Of a DNA stretch of 64,000 nucleotides, positions 19,856 to 30,358 are shown in pieces. The DNA comes from Shewanella benthica (lineage in GTDB: Bacteria; Pseudomonadota; Gammaproteobacteria; Enterobacterales; Shewanellaceae). Position 1 is the stretch's first letter; every line of letters starts with the position of its first letter. The DNA is taken from NCBI GenBank assembly GCA_023284085.1, contig JAKVHY010000003.1, positions 1 through 64,000 of the forward strand, given 5' to 3'. The notes beneath the pieces were generated by a model. That model was given only the letters and a program-made list of their open reading frames with translations, had not been told where the DNA came from and did not search any database. The position numbers were made by a program, and so were the translations under genes.

Positions 19856-20802
19856 TGATGAGTATATTTAATGTTAAGCGGGTAAACAGCAAGTTCGCCG
19901 AAATGAAAATGTTAACTAAATTACGTTATTTCAGTAGTCTGATATCACTTAGCCTGATGATATTGTCCCTGTCTGTGATTGCGGTTAAGGGATTCAATTG
20001 GGGCCTGGATTTCACCGGCGGAGTCGTTACCGAGGTGAGGCTAGATAGCAAGGTGGCCAGTAAAGATATCTCTGCTTTATTGAGCTTAGCATCGGAGCAG
20101 GAGGTGAGTGTGATTTCTGCGGGAGAGCCTGGGCGTTGGGTGCTGAGATATAGTCTGCCATCGACTCAGGAAGATGTTAGTCAGCATGCAATGGATATAG
20201 AGCAGGTATTGCAGCCCCTCAATAGTGACGTAGAGGTGCTTAACAGCAGCATAGTCGGGCCGCAGATTGGCCAGGAGTTGGCCGAGCAAGGTGGCTTGGC
20301 CTTGTTGGTGGCCATGTTGTGCATCATGGCTTATTTGAGCTATCGATTCGAGTGGCGTCTGGCCAGTGGTTCCTTGCTGGCCCTGTTCCATGATGTGATT
20401 TTTGTACTGGCATTCTTTTCCCTGACTCAGACGGAGTTTAATCTGACCGTGCTCGCGGCGGTACTGGCCATACTAGGCTATTCACTCAATGATTCAATCA
20501 TCATAGCTGACAGGATCAGAGAGGGATTGCGAACCGAGCCTGGTTTGCCGATAGCCGAGATCAATGACAGGGCTGTGAAGGCGACATTTTCCCGCACTAT
20601 GGTGACCAGTGGTACTACCTTGATGACGGTCATCGCGCTGTGGGTGATGGGAGGGGGGCCGTTGGAAAGTTTTTCCATCGCCATGTTTATCGGGATCCTG
20701 ACCGGAACTTGGTCGTCTATATCGGTGGGGACCTGCTTGCCCGAGGTGTTTAAGCTCAACTCGGATCATTATCGTCTCGTGCCTGTTTCCGACACGCCAT
20801 AG
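19855..20802 (+). CDS. secF: Protein translocase SecF, partner of the adjacent SecD
   Basis: Six-TM subunit of SecDF, 315 aa. The N-terminal signature FNWGLDFTGG follows TM1 at about 45-54. The conserved helix SLNDSIIIADRIREG carries the polar residues of the ion path. The ATG overlaps the secD stop (TAATG), indicating translational coupling, so arrest-dependent control of secD would extend to secF. Confidence 0.93.
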   Translation: MMSIFNVKRVNSKFAEMKMLTKLRYFSSLISLSLMILSLSVIAVKGFNWGLDFTGGVVTEVRLDSKVASKDISALLSLASEQEVSVISAGEPGRWVLRYSLPSTQEDVSQHAMDIEQVLQPLNSDVEVLNSSIVGPQIGQELAEQGGLALLVAMLCIMAYLSYRFEWRLASGSLLALFHDVIFVLAFFSLTQTEFNLTVLAAVLAILGYSLNDSIIIADRIREGLRTEPGLPIAEINDRAVKATFSRTMVTSGTTLMTVIALWVMGGGPLESFSIAMFIGILTGTWSSISVGTCLPEVFKLNSDHYRLVPVSDTP

Positions 20803-20827
20803 ATAGTCAGCTTAGAGCAGACATAAA

Positions 20828-20861
20828 AAAACGGAGCCAAAGATTAATTTGGCTCCGTTTT
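20828..20861. terminator. Bidirectional terminator between secF and yhbY
   Basis: A 14-bp perfect stem AAAACGGAGCCAAA (20828-20841) / TTTGGCTCCGTTTT (20848-20861). It lies between two convergent genes, with A- and T-tracts on either side. Confidence 0.92.
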
Positions 20862-20874
20862 CGATAGAAGGTGC

Positions 20875-21174
20875 TTACTTTGCCTTAGGAATGGCGATTT
20901 TCATCTCTTCAGACTGGCGGAAAAGTACAAGCACGTGACCGATAAGCAGCACTTGTACGGCTTGAGTCTCACGAACAATGGCGTCGACAATTGCTTTTTT
21001 TAACTCTCTGTCACCCGAAGCGAGTTTCACTTTGATCAGTTCATGGTGAGTGAGTGCATTATCAATTTCCGCCAGTACACCTTCAGTCAGACCATTGGAA
21101 CCAAGCATCACTACAGGCTTCAAATCATGCGCTAAGCCTTTCAAGTGTTGTTTTTGTTTGGTTGTTAAGTTCAT
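20875..21174 (-). CDS. yhbY: CRM-domain RNA-binding protein YhbY
   Basis: A small single-domain CRM protein of 99 aa associated with 50S ribosomal subunit assembly. Motifs LTTKQKQHLKGLAH, PVVMLGSNGLTEGV and the GDRELKKAIVDAIV helix are typical. It is transcribed divergently from rlmE as in E. coli. Confidence 0.93.
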   Translation of the reverse strand: MNLTTKQKQHLKGLAHDLKPVVMLGSNGLTEGVLAEIDNALTHHELIKVKLASGDRELKKAIVDAIVRETQAVQVLLIGHVLVLFRQSEEMKIAIPKAK

Positions 21175-21265
21175 TTATACCAACTTTATGCTGAGTTACT
21201 ATTGAAAAACGGCTATTCTACCCTTATATACACTTTATGTAACTCTCATTTGTTGCGGATGTTGA

Positions 21266-21895
21266 ATGTCAGGTAAAAAAAGAACAGCGAGTTCCTCCCG
21301 TTGGTTGCAGGAACATTTTGATGATCACTATGTCAAATTAGCTCAAAAACGCGGATTGCGCTCGCGCGCCGCGTTTAAATTAGAGGAGATCCAGGAGAAA
21401 GATAAGTTGATTCGCCCTGGTATGACTGTGGTGGATTTAGGGGCTGCCCCCGGTGGTTGGTCCCAAGTCGCCGTTAAACTTGCCGGAGACAGAGGGAAAG
21501 TTATCGCTTGCGATATTTTAGCTATGGATCCCATAGTTGGTGTAGACTTTCTTCAGGGTGATTTTCGGGAAGAAAAGGTACTCGATGCCTTGCTTACCCG
21601 AGTCGGAGATGGGAAAGTGGATGTGGTCTTGTCTGACATGGCACCGAACATGAGTGGTAGCGGTGGTGTCGATCAGCCACGGGCCATGTATCTGGTGGAA
21701 TTAGCCTTAGACATGTGCCATCAGGTGATGGCTCCAAATGGCTGTTTCGCAGTCAAAGTCTTTCAGGGGGAGGGCTTTGAAGAGTACATGAAGTCGGTGA
21801 GAGCCGCATTTAAAACGGTTAAAACACGTAAGCCAGACTCTTCGCGAGCACGTTCGCGAGAAGTCTATCTTGTGGCGACTGGGTACAAGTTGTAG
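21266..21895 (+). CDS. rlmE: 23S rRNA 2'-O-ribose U2552 methyltransferase RlmE
   Basis: A heat-shock SAM-dependent methyltransferase (also RrmJ/FtsJ) that methylates U2552 in the 50S A-loop. 209 aa. All four catalytic residues sit at the E. coli positions: K38, D124, K164 and E199. The SAM-binding loop [13 protein letters not shown] lies at 55-67. ftsH follows 55 bp later, the same pair as in E. coli. Confidence 0.97.
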   Translation: MSGKKRTASSSRWLQEHFDDHYVKLAQKRGLRSRAAFKLEEIQEKDKLIRPGMTVVDLGAAPGGWSQVAVKLAGDRGKVIACDILAMDPIVGVDFLQGDFREEKVLDALLTRVGDGKVDVVLSDMAPNMSGSGGVDQPRAMYLVELALDMCHQVMAPNGCFAVKVFQGEGFEEYMKSVRAAFKTVKTRKPDSSRARSREVYLVATGYKL

Positions 21896-21949
21896 TACCC
21901 TAACGTCTGTTATCGCAAGACTCTATGAGGTCTAGTAATTTTGAGTGAT

Positions 21950-23914
21950 ATGGCAAAAAATTTAATTCTCTGGGTAGTCATCGCTGTTGTGCTGATGTCT
22001 GTATTTCAGGGCTACTCCCCCTCTTCTACCACTGCGTCGAAGATGGATTATTCTGCTTTTTTAGATGATGTTCGTAGTGGTCAGATAAACACCGTCGAAA
22101 TCAAGAGCGATCAACGTACGATTGAAGGGACTAAACGTACCGGAGAAAAATTCACGACTATCATGCCCATGTTTGATCAAGATCTGATTAATGATCTCGA
22201 TCGTAAAGGCGTGAGTATGAAAGGGCAAGAAGCCGAAGAGTCCGGGTTTTTAACCCAGATCTTTATCTCCTGGTTCCCTATGCTATTGCTTATTGGTGTA
22301 TGGATCTTCTTCATGCGTCAGATGCAGGGCGGTGGTGGCAAAGGTGCCATGTCGTTCGGTAAGAGCAAAGCTAAGCTGATGAGTGAAGATCAGATCAAGA
22401 CCACTTTTGGTGACGTCGCAGGCTGTGACGAAGCGAAAGAGGACGTTAAGGAACTGGTCGATTACCTCAAAGAACCGACAAGATTCCAGAAGCTAGGTGG
22501 GCGTATTCCCACTGGTATACTGCTCGTAGGTCCTCCAGGTACGGGTAAGACCTTGCTGGCCAAGGCCATTGCCGGTGAGGCAAAAGTGCCGTTCTTTACC
22601 ATCTCAGGTTCAGATTTCGTTGAGATGTTTGTAGGTGTCGGTGCTTCTCGTGTGCGTGACATGTTCGAACAAGCAAAGAAGTCTGCACCTTGTATCATCT
22701 TTATCGATGAGATCGATGCCGTCGGCCGTCAACGTGGTGCTGGTGTCGGTGGTGGTCACGATGAGCGTGAGCAAACATTGAACCAGTTACTGGTCGAGAT
22801 GGATGGTTTCGAAGGTAACGAAGGTGTCATCGTCATCGCTGCGACCAACAGACCCGATGTACTCGATGCCGCACTACTGCGTCCGGGGCGTTTCGACCGT
22901 CAGGTCGTTGTTGGTCTTCCCGATGTACGTGGTCGTGAGCAGATACTTAAAGTGCATATGCGTAAAGTGCCTCTGGCCGATGACGTTAAGGCGAGTGTTA
23001 TCGCTCGTGGTACTCCTGGATTCTCAGGTGCGGATCTCGCCAACCTGGTTAACGAGGCGGCCTTGTTTGCTGCTCGCGGCAATCGCCGTATCGTCAGCAT
23101 GGAAGAGTTCGAGAGTGCTAAAGATAAGATCATGATGGGCGCGGAACGTCGCTCCATGGTGATGTCGGAAGAAGAGAAAGCGATGACGGCTTATCATGAA
23201 GCCGGTCATGCGATTGTAGGTTGTTTAGTGCCTGAGCATGATCCTGTGCATAAGGTGACTATCATACCTCGTGGCCGCGCCTTAGGCGTGACCTTCTTCC
23301 TGCCGGAAGCCGATGCTATCAGCCAGACTCGACGTAAGCTGGAGAGTCAGATCTCTGTGGCATACGGTGGACGTCTTGCCGAAGAGATCATCTATGGTCG
23401 TGAAAGAATTTCTACTGGCGCGTCTCAGGACATCAAGTACGCCACTTCGATTGCCCGTAACATGGTGACTCAGTGGGGCTTCTCCGAGAAGCTAGGACCT
23501 GTCTTGTACGCAGAAGATGAAAATGAAGTTTTCTTAGGACGTAGCATGGGTAAGACTCAACATATGTCCGATGAAACCGCGAGTCTGATAGATGCCGAAG
23601 TTAGGCTGCTCATCGATAACAACTTCGATCGTGCTAGGGTATATCTAAATGATAATATGGATATTCTTCATGCGATGAAAGATGCTTTGATGAAATATGA
23701 AACCATAGATGCCAACATGATCGAAGACTTAATGCAGCGTCGTGAAGTCCGTGTTCCTGCCGATTGGGACATGGATGATAATGGTTCTAGCAAAGATGAT
23801 AAGGATGGAGATTCAGCGAAGGCTGAGGAAGCAAGCTCCAACGAAAGTGAAGAAAAAGCCGACTCTGAAGTAACACCGGATATCAAAGATGCCGATGAAT
23901 CTACAGCTAAGTAG
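21950..23914 (+). CDS. ftsH: ATP-dependent zinc metalloprotease FtsH
   Basis: Membrane-anchored AAA+ protease that degrades misfolded membrane proteins and regulators such as sigma-32 and LpxC. About 654 aa. TM1 ([15 protein letters not shown]) and TM2 ([15 protein letters not shown]) flank a short periplasmic domain. Walker A GPPGTGKT is near 194-201, [13 protein letters not shown] near 251, and the zinc motif HEAGH near 416-420. The C-terminal tail is acidic. ATG 21950 gives the E. coli-like N-terminus [11 protein letters not shown] 21941 is an alternative. Confidence 0.97.
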   Translation: MAKNLILWVVIAVVLMSVFQGYSPSSTTASKMDYSAFLDDVRSGQINTVEIKSDQRTIEGTKRTGEKFTTIMPMFDQDLINDLDRKGVSMKGQEAEESGFLTQIFISWFPMLLLIGVWIFFMRQMQGGGGKGAMSFGKSKAKLMSEDQIKTTFGDVAGCDEAKEDVKELVDYLKEPTRFQKLGGRIPTGILLVGPPGTGKTLLAKAIAGEAKVPFFTISGSDFVEMFVGVGASRVRDMFEQAKKSAPCIIFIDEIDAVGRQRGAGVGGGHDEREQTLNQLLVEMDGFEGNEGVIVIAATNRPDVLDAALLRPGRFDRQVVVGLPDVRGREQILKVHMRKVPLADDVKASVIARGTPGFSGADLANLVNEAALFAARGNRRIVSMEEFESAKDKIMMGAERRSMVMSEEEKAMTAYHEAGHAIVGCLVPEHDPVHKVTIIPRGRALGVTFFLPEADAISQTRRKLESQISVAYGGRLAEEIIYGRERISTGASQDIKYATSIARNMVTQWGFSEKLGPVLYAEDENEVFLGRSMGKTQHMSDETASLIDAEVRLLIDNNFDRARVYLNDNMDILHAMKDALMKYETIDANMIEDLMQRREVRVPADWDMDDNGSSKDDKDGDSAKAEEASSNESEEKADSEVTPDIKDADESTAK

Positions 23915-23930
23915 CTATCACTATTGAATA

Positions 23931-23957
23931 AAGAAAACCCCGTTATGGGGTTTTCTT
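23931..23957 (+). terminator. Rho-independent terminator after ftsH
   Basis: Stem AAGAAAACCCC (23931-23941) / GGGGTTTTCTT (23947-23957), loop GTTAT. Confidence 0.9.
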
Positions 23958-24027
23958 GTTTTTGGTGTTTGCAAGTTTGTTAACTTGAGTCTCATCAGAA
24001 TAAGTTATCATCTTTAATGGAGTCTAT

Positions 24028-24870
24028 GTGTTTCGAATCGAAAGTGGTCACCGTACACTAGCTTTAGATAAAACTTTGGTCATGGGCATTGTAAATGTCA
24101 CCCCAGATTCATTTTCCGATGGTGGTGAGTTCTCCTGCTTCGACTTAGCCTGCCAGCATGTCGATGCCATGGTGTCCCAGGGCGCCGAAATTATCGACAT
24201 AGGCGGAGAGTCGACTCGTCCAGGTGCGGCCGAGGTCGTTTTAGATGAAGAGCTAAACAGAGTGTTGCCCTTAGTCGAATATATCGCTAAGCATCATGAC
24301 GTTTGGATCTCTATCGATACCAGTAAGCCAGAGGTGATGGAACGAGCCGTTAAAGCCGGGGCGCATCTGATTAATGATGTTCGAGCCTTACAGGCTCCTG
24401 GTGCATTGGAGATCGCAGCCTTACTTGAGGTGCCTGTTTGTCTAATGCATATGCAGGGACAACCGGATACCATGCAAGATGCACCGGATTATCGGGATAT
24501 CGTTGCAGATATCATCGGTTTTTTTGAGCGAAGAATCCATGCATGTATAGAGGCTGGAATTAAACGTCACAATATATTGTTGGATCCAGGGTTCGGGTTT
24601 GGTAAAACCTTATCGCATAATTATGAGTTACTTAACCGATTAGATGAGTTTAAGGTGCTGGAATTACCGCTACTGATCGGCTTATCCAGAAAATCTATGC
24701 TGGGTGATTTGCTCAAGCGTGAGCCTAAAGAACGTTTAGCTGGCAGTCTGGCTGGCGGCTTGATAGCGGCTCAAAGAGGCGCCAATATTTTAAGGGTACA
24801 TGATGTGGTTGAAACTCTAGATTGTCTAAAGGTGTTTCAAGCCTGTAATGATTACCGACACTTGATTTGA
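24028..24870 (+). CDS. folP: Dihydropteroate synthase
   Basis: Condenses p-aminobenzoate with the pterin pyrophosphate in folate synthesis and is the sulfonamide target. 280 aa TIM barrel. Signatures are MGIVNVTPDSFSDGG near 22-36, DIGGESTRPGA near 59, and the late GLSRKSMLG loop. GTG start with GGAG 5 nt upstream. It is followed by glmM as in E. coli. Confidence 0.97.
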   Translation: MFRIESGHRTLALDKTLVMGIVNVTPDSFSDGGEFSCFDLACQHVDAMVSQGAEIIDIGGESTRPGAAEVVLDEELNRVLPLVEYIAKHHDVWISIDTSKPEVMERAVKAGAHLINDVRALQAPGALEIAALLEVPVCLMHMQGQPDTMQDAPDYRDIVADIIGFFERRIHACIEAGIKRHNILLDPGFGFGKTLSHNYELLNRLDEFKVLELPLLIGLSRKSMLGDLLKREPKERLAGSLAGGLIAAQRGANILRVHDVVETLDCLKVFQACNDYRHLI

Positions 24871-24999
24871 TTCAAAGCTGCTTTAGTCGATCCGGTTAAG
24901 AGTACTCTTCTTTAGCCAATATTCAGCTTGAGTTAGCAAATAAACTGTAAACTAGTACAAATTTTATCCCTAGAATGGGATGGCAGATGGGGTTGTAGA

Positions 25000-26331
25000 G
25001 TGAAGAAATTTTTTGGAACAGATGGTATACGTGGCAAGGTTGGTGCTGGCAAGATGACACCTGAGCTAGCGTTGAAACTAGGTTGGGCCGCCGGTCGAGT
25101 GCTGTCGAGAAGCGGTACGAATAAAGTCATCATAGGTAAAGATACGCGTATTTCAGGCTATCTGTTCGAATCTGCAATGGAAGCGGGTCTATCGGCGGCA
25201 GGCTTAAATGTGATGTTGATGGGGCCCATGCCTACGCCAGCAGTTGCTTATTTAACCCGGACCTTTAGAGCCGAAGCCGGGGTGGTTATCAGCGCATCCC
25301 ATAACCCCTATTACGACAATGGCATCAAGTTCTTCTCCACCGACGGCAGTAAACTCGCTGATGAGATAGAGCTGGAGATTGAGCGTGAACTGGAGAAGCC
25401 TTTGGTCTGCGTCGAGTCTCACCTGTTAGGTAAAGTCTCCCGCATCGATGATGCCCCCGGACGTTATATCGAATATTGTAAAGGTAATTTCCCTGCCGAT
25501 CAGACACTTCGTGGTTTGAAAATCGTGGTCGATTGTGCCCATGGTGCGACTTATCATATTGCGCCGAACGTTTTCCGTGAGTTAGGTGCCGAGGTGATAG
25601 CCATAGGTGTCAAGCCTGATGGTTTAAACATTAACCATGAAGTGGGCGCGACTTCTATGGCTAAAATCTGTGAAACTGTGGTATCGGAAGGGGCCGACCT
25701 CGGTATTGCCTTGGATGGTGACGGCGACCGTATCATGATGGTTGACCGCCATGGCCGTGTGATCGACGGTGATGAGATACTCTACATTTTGGCATGCGAT
25801 GCTAAATCAAGAGGCGTGCTTCACGGTGGTGTCGTTGGCACCTTGATGTCTAATCTAGGACTCGAACTGGCTTTAGCCGAACTGGATATTCCTTTCTTGC
25901 GCTCTAAAGTGGGCGATCGTTACGTGATGCAGCTATTGAAAGAGAATGATTGGCGCATCGGAGGCGAGAATTCAGGTCATATCCTCAACTTAGATCATGG
26001 CACGACAGGGGATGGTATCGTCGCTGGGATACTGGTGCTTGCCGCGATGAGAAGGCGCAATGCAAGCCTTGAGGACTTGACTGAGAATATCAAGATGTTG
26101 CCCCAAGTATTGGTCAATGTGCGTTTTGAAGGCGAGCATAACCCGTTAGAGTCCGAAGAAGTGCTCGATGCTAAATTAGAGGTCGAGACTAAATTGGGTG
26201 CGCGAGGCAGAGTTTTACTGAGAAAATCGGGTACCGAACCCTTGATTCGCGTCATGGTTGAGGGAGATATCCAAGCCGACGTCCTTATGCATGCAAATTA
26301 TATTGCCGATAAAGTCAGAAATTTAGTTTAG
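25000..26331 (+). CDS. glmM: Phosphoglucosamine mutase
   Basis: Interconverts glucosamine-6- and -1-phosphate for UDP-GlcNAc, peptidoglycan and LPS. 443 aa. The phosphoserine loop [12 protein letters not shown] has active S100. The metal-binding loop DGDGDR is near 241-246 and the sugar/phosphate loops GENSGH and [10 protein letters not shown] are present. GTG start with a GATGGGG purine stretch upstream. Confidence 0.97.
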   Translation: MKKFFGTDGIRGKVGAGKMTPELALKLGWAAGRVLSRSGTNKVIIGKDTRISGYLFESAMEAGLSAAGLNVMLMGPMPTPAVAYLTRTFRAEAGVVISASHNPYYDNGIKFFSTDGSKLADEIELEIERELEKPLVCVESHLLGKVSRIDDAPGRYIEYCKGNFPADQTLRGLKIVVDCAHGATYHIAPNVFRELGAEVIAIGVKPDGLNINHEVGATSMAKICETVVSEGADLGIALDGDGDRIMMVDRHGRVIDGDEILYILACDAKSRGVLHGGVVGTLMSNLGLELALAELDIPFLRSKVGDRYVMQLLKENDWRIGGENSGHILNLDHGTTGDGIVAGILVLAAMRRRNASLEDLTENIKMLPQVLVNVRFEGEHNPLESEEVLDAKLEVETKLGARGRVLLRKSGTEPLIRVMVEGDIQADVLMHANYIADKVRNLV

Positions 26332-26527
26332 ATTCTTCTAAATCGTGGGGGACATCTGTGATGTTCACCCACTGCATAGCGCTATTTATACTCAGAACGA
26401 TTAATAAATAGCTTGGGCTGGCTGAAAAAGCAACGCTCTGACCATTAATCTAAAAAATTAGCGATTTAGCTATTGTAAGTTAACAAGTGGTTCGCTATTA
26501 TTCACGCCGCTTTCAGAGGAGATGGTA

Positions 26528-27310
26528 ATGGCATTAAGACGTCCGATGGTTGCTGGTAATTGGAAAATGAATGGCAGTGCTCAACTTGCACAAGAGCTGT
26601 TCAAAAAGTTTGCTACCAAGCTTCAAGATGATTCAGCGGAAGTGGTCTTGTGTCCACCGAGTATTTATCTCGAAAGCGTACGACAACAGCTAGACATGAA
26701 CAAAGAAGCCTTAAACGGTTGTTTAGTCAGGATGGGCGCACAAAACCTAAGTCAACATGATTTCGGTGCTTATACTGGTGAAGTGTCTGGGCAGATGTTG
26801 AAAGATTCAGGATGTCGATATGTGATTATCGGTCATTCCGAGCGTCGCCGTATGTACGGAGAGACGAGTGATATAGTGGCAGAGAAATTTGCTGCGGCTC
26901 AGAAGCATGGTTTAACTCCGATATTATGTGTCGGTGAGTCTGGTCCAGCTAGAGAGGCGAGAAGAACTTTTGAAGTTATCGCCGAAGAGCTAGACATAGT
27001 CATTAAGAAAAATGGCACCATGGCTTTTGATAATGCAATTATCGCTTACGAGCCTTTATGGGCAGTAGGGACTGGTAAGAGTGCTACGCCAGAACAGGCG
27101 CAAGAAGTACATGCGTTTATACGCAAGCGTCTGTCTGAAGTGTCTCCATTTATTGGAGAAAATATCAGGATTTTGTACGGTGGTAGCGTAACACCGAGTA
27201 ATGCAGCAGATCTTTTTGCTCAACCTGATGTAGATGGTGGATTGATTGGCGGCGTAAGCTTAAATTCAACCGAGTTTTTAAGTTTATGTTCCATAGCGAT
27301 GAGCGCATAA
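26528..27310 (+). CDS. tpiA: Triosephosphate isomerase
   Basis: Glycolytic interconversion of DHAP and glyceraldehyde-3-phosphate. 260 aa TIM barrel: GNWKMNG near 10, the catalytic histidine in IIGHSERR, and the catalytic Glu in [17 protein letters not shown] followed by loop 6. I use the second ATG (26528) because AGAGGAG (26515-26521) is 6 nt away; the ATG at 26522 would abut it. secG starts just after the stop. Confidence 0.97.
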   Translation: MALRRPMVAGNWKMNGSAQLAQELFKKFATKLQDDSAEVVLCPPSIYLESVRQQLDMNKEALNGCLVRMGAQNLSQHDFGAYTGEVSGQMLKDSGCRYVIIGHSERRRMYGETSDIVAEKFAAAQKHGLTPILCVGESGPAREARRTFEVIAEELDIVIKKNGTMAFDNAIIAYEPLWAVGTGKSATPEQAQEVHAFIRKRLSEVSPFIGENIRILYGGSVTPSNAADLFAQPDVDGGLIGGVSLNSTEFLSLCSIAMSA

Positions 27311-27311
27311 T

Positions 27312-27647
27312 ATGTATGAAGTTCTAATAGTTGTTTACTTGTTGGTTGCGATTGGTCTAGTTGGACTAATTCTGATTCAACAAGGTAAAGGTGCTGACAT
27401 GGGTGCCTCTTTTGGCGCAGGTGCTTCGGCTACTCTATTTGGGTCATCTGGTGCGGGTAATTTTTTAACTCGTTCTACCGCTGTATTAGCGATTGGCTTC
27501 TTCGCTCTTAGTTTGATTATTGGCAATTTAAGTGCCAATCATACTAAATCAGAAGACGCTTGGAATGACCTAACTAACGGTGCAGCACAAGTTGTTGACC
27601 AAGTTAGCGAAGATGTACAGCAGACGGAAGATAAAATTCCTGATTAA
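27312..27647 (+). CDS. secG: Preprotein translocase subunit SecG
   Basis: Two-TM accessory subunit of SecYEG, 111 aa. TM1 ([32 protein letters not shown]) carries the family QQGKGADMG signature, and TM2 is at about 53-74. The tail is acidic. The start lies 1 nt after the tpiA stop, so the two are translated from one mRNA. It sits upstream of the tRNA-Leu(GAG) gene, as in E. coli (secG-leuU). Confidence 0.95.
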   Translation: MYEVLIVVYLLVAIGLVGLILIQQGKGADMGASFGAGASATLFGSSGAGNFLTRSTAVLAIGFFALSLIIGNLSANHTKSEDAWNDLTNGAAQVVDQVSEDVQQTEDKIPD

Positions 27648-27747
27648 GATAATCTACGACTAACCTCAATTAGTCAGATAGATGTAGATTGTCGAAGTAA
27701 AAGATACATTTATCCTAACCAGGATATAAAATATAGGTCAGTCACAT

Positions 27748-27792
27748 GCGGATGTGGTGGTGTCTTGATACTAAGTTAGACACGCCAGTTTG
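27748..27792 (+). pseudogene. Truncated tRNA-Leu relic 1
   Basis: Starts GCGGATGTGGTGG exactly like the real tRNA-Leu, then has a replaced D-arm carrying a GTGTCT/AGACAC hairpin, rejoins the tRNA at TAGACACGCCAG and stops at the anticodon stem. It is preceded by the same leader (CTAACCAGGATATAAAATAT) as the functional gene. Confidence 0.75.
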
Positions 27793-27834
27793 TGACAAAC
27801 ATCTAAACCAAGATGTAAAAATGGTCAGTCACAT

Positions 27835-27880
27835 GCGGATATGGTGGTGTCTTGATAATAATTAGACACGCCAGCTTGAG
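27835..27880 (+). pseudogene. Truncated tRNA-Leu relic 2
   Basis: A second 5'-half copy (GCGGATATGGTGG ... TAGACACGCCAGCTTGAG) with the same altered D-arm. It lies 87 bp after relic 1 and 89 bp before the intact tRNA. It reaches the anticodon GAG, then diverges. Confidence 0.75.
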
Positions 27881-27923
27881 ATTCGTTATCCTAACCAGGA
27901 TATAAAATATAGGTCAGTCACAT

Positions 27924-28010
27924 GCGGATGTGGTGGAATTGGTAGACACGCCAGCTTGAGGGGCTGGTGAGCGCAAGCTCGTGGGGGTTCAAGTCCCCCC
28001 ATCCGCACCA
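27924..28010 (+). tRNA. leuU: tRNA-Leu (GAG)
   Basis: An 87-nt class II tRNA. The acceptor stem GCGGATG/CATCCGC closes perfectly with an encoded CCA (28008-28010). The anticodon stem CCAGC/GCTGG encloses a loop with GAG at 27958-27960. A long variable arm (GAGCGCAAGCTC) and a T-arm (GGGGGTTCAAGTCCCCC) are present. The secG-leuU neighbourhood matches E. coli. Confidence 0.97.
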
Positions 28011-28110
28011 ACTTTTGATTTCGATATTGAAGTCGAGAGTAATAAAGCGAGAGGTTATTCGCTTTGTTATTGCAAGTTATGAGATTACTCAATATACTTG
28101 CAGCAGTTGA

Positions 28111-28187
<77 letters not shown>

Positions 28188-28310
28188 GCTTCCCAATATC
28201 AGGCATAATAGTCTAATATTGGTTACAGGTTTTAAATTCAACGACCTCGTTATTACGGGGTTTTTTGTTATCTGTAACTTATAAAACACTGATTTTTCAG
28301 TGTTATACCG

Positions 28311-28330
28311 GGGCTATTTAGCCCTTTTTT
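28311..28330 (+). terminator. Possible terminator/attenuator upstream of rimP
   Basis: GGGCT (28311-28315) pairs with AGCCC (28320-28324) and is followed by six T. A second hairpin AACACTG/CAGTGTT (28285-28304) lies just before. The location fits transcription attenuation in the nusA operon leader, but the stem is short. Confidence 0.5.
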
Positions 28331-28348
28331 GTTTTTCGGGGGGTAACC

Positions 28349-28804
28349 TTGGCTACTATAGAAAAAAAACTGGAAGAGATGCTTACATCTCCAGTTGAAG
28401 CATTGGGGCATAGACTTTGGGGCTTGGAATATATCCAAGCGGGCAAGCATTCAATATTGAGAGTGTATATCGATAATGATAACGGTATTTTTATCGAAGA
28501 TTGCGCCGAAACCAGTCGCCAGATAAGTGCTGTGCTCGATGTTGAGGATCCCATTTCAACCGAATTTACATTAGAAGTTTCTTCTCCCGGTGTAGACAGA
28601 CCACTGTTCAGTTCTGAGCAGTATGGGAGCTACATCGATGAGACTGTAAAAATTCAACTGACTATGCCTGTTGCGGGTAGTCGTAATTTAAAAGGTACCG
28701 TTATTGGGGTCGAGGGGCAGACGCTCACGCTTTCTGTAGATGGTAACGAACTGATTATTGCCTTGGATAATATCCGTAGAGGCAACCTAATCGCTAAGTT
28801 TTGA
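28349..28804 (+). CDS. rimP: Ribosome maturation factor RimP
   Basis: Needed for 30S subunit assembly. 151 aa with the N-terminal alpha/beta domain ([16 protein letters not shown]), the central [23 protein letters not shown] signature and a C-terminal SH3-like barrel. TTG start with a GGGGGG stretch upstream. First gene of the conserved rimP-nusA-infB operon. Confidence 0.95.
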   Translation: MATIEKKLEEMLTSPVEALGHRLWGLEYIQAGKHSILRVYIDNDNGIFIEDCAETSRQISAVLDVEDPISTEFTLEVSSPGVDRPLFSSEQYGSYIDETVKIQLTMPVAGSRNLKGTVIGVEGQTLTLSVDGNELIIALDNIRRGNLIAKF

Positions 28805-28832
28805 TGGATTCAAAAATCAACGAGGCAAGAGG

Positions 28833-30332
28833 ATGAATAAAGAGATTCTGCTAGTCGCTGAGGCGGTTTCAAATGAGAAAGGTGTTCCTCGCGAGAAGAT
28901 TTTCGAAGCGTTGGAAATTGCTTTAGCCACAGCAACAAAAAAGAAACACGTAGGTGATATTGAAGTTCGCGTCGAAATCGATCGTAAGACCGGTGCTTAT
29001 GAAACTTTCCGTCGCTGGCAAGTTGTAGAAGATACAGGTGAACCACTAGAGAACCCTTATGGTGAAATAACACTAGAAGCGGCTCAGTATGAGGATCCAG
29101 AACTCCAAGTCGGCGATTATGTCGAAGATGATATGGAGTCTGTTACGTTTGACCGTATCACGACTCAAACAGCCAAGCAGGTTATCGTACAGAAAGTACG
29201 TGAAGCCGAGCGAGCTCAAGTCGTCGAGCAGTTTCAGGACCGTGAAGGTGAGTTGATCACTGGTATCGTGAAGAAGAGCAATCGTGAGAGTGTGGTTGTC
29301 GATCTTGGCGGTAATGCTGACGCAGTACTGTTCAAGGAAGACCTCATTTCACGTGAGAACTTCCGTCCAGGCGATAGAATTCGTGCCTTACTCTTCTCGG
29401 TTCGCCCTGAAGCTCGTGGTGCACAACTGTTCATGACTCGCACTCAGCCCGAAATGCTTATCGAACTTTTCCGCGTAGAAGTGCCGGAAATTGCCGATGA
29501 GATGATTGAAATCATGGGCGCGGCTCGTGATCCAGGTTCTCGCGCTAAGATTGCGGTTAAGTCGAATGACCGTAGAATCGATCCTATCGGTGCCTGTGTT
29601 GGCATGCGTGGTGCTCGAGTCCAAGCCGTATCCAACGAGCTAAATGGCGAGCGTGTCGATATCGTGCTTTGGGATGATAACCCGGCTCAGTTCGTGATTA
29701 ATGCCATGGCTCCTGCCGAGGTGGCTTCTATCGTCGTTGACGAAGATAGCCATTCTATGGATATCGCAGTAGAGGCTGACAGCTTGGCTCAGGCGATTGG
29801 TCGTAATGGTCAGAACGTCCGCTTAGCCACTCAACTCTCTGGTTGGGAGTTGAACGTGATGACTGTAGAAGACCTGCAGAAAAAACATCAGGCAGAAAGT
29901 GAAAAAGTCGTCAGCCTGTTTGTTGCATCTTTAGAAGTTGATGAAGAATTTGCTCAGGTACTTGCAGATGAAGGCTTCACTTCATTGGAAGAGGTGGCTT
30001 ATGTTCCTGCTGCCGAGCTGATGGAGATCGATGGTTTCGATGAAGATACCGTCGAAGCATTGAGAGAACGTGCTAAAGCGGCAATTTCGACTCGCGCATT
30101 GGCAACAGAAGAAGCACTGGACGGTGCAGAACCAAGTGAAGAGCTGCTTGCACTGGAAGGGCTGGAAAAACATCTGGCTTTCGTTTTTGCAAGTAAAGGT
30201 GTGATAACACTTGAAAATTTAGCCGAGCAAGGCATTGATGACTTGATCGATATTGAAGAATTGACAGAAGAAAAGGCTGGTGAGCTCATCATGGCAGCCC
30301 GTAATATCTGTTGGTTTGGCGACGAAGAATAA
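28833..30332 (+). CDS. nusA: Transcription termination/antitermination factor NusA
   Basis: RNA polymerase-binding factor controlling pausing, termination and antitermination. 499 aa: N-terminal RNAP-binding domain (1-130), S1 domain (about 135-200, [22 protein letters not shown]), two KH domains (about 205-345, [12 protein letters not shown] and [12 protein letters not shown]), then two acidic C-terminal repeats as in E. coli. Ribosome-binding site CGAGG 7 nt upstream. Confidence 0.97.
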   Translation: MNKEILLVAEAVSNEKGVPREKIFEALEIALATATKKKHVGDIEVRVEIDRKTGAYETFRRWQVVEDTGEPLENPYGEITLEAAQYEDPELQVGDYVEDDMESVTFDRITTQTAKQVIVQKVREAERAQVVEQFQDREGELITGIVKKSNRESVVVDLGGNADAVLFKEDLISRENFRPGDRIRALLFSVRPEARGAQLFMTRTQPEMLIELFRVEVPEIADEMIEIMGAARDPGSRAKIAVKSNDRRIDPIGACVGMRGARVQAVSNELNGERVDIVLWDDNPAQFVINAMAPAEVASIVVDEDSHSMDIAVEADSLAQAIGRNGQNVRLATQLSGWELNVMTVEDLQKKHQAESEKVVSLFVASLEVDEEFAQVLADEGFTSLEEVAYVPAAELMEIDGFDEDTVEALRERAKAAISTRALATEEALDGAEPSEELLALEGLEKHLAFVFASKGVITLENLAEQGIDDLIDIEELTEEKAGELIMAARNICWFGDEE

Positions 30333-30358
30333 CTCGCTCAACAGAGGGGATTGAACAT

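Noticed and set aside
27886..28092. Minus-strand 68-codon open frame over the tRNA-Leu gene
   Set aside because: It is the antisense of a functional tRNA; the Gly-Gly-Leu-Glu-Pro-Pro stretch is the usual artefact of reading a tRNA backwards.
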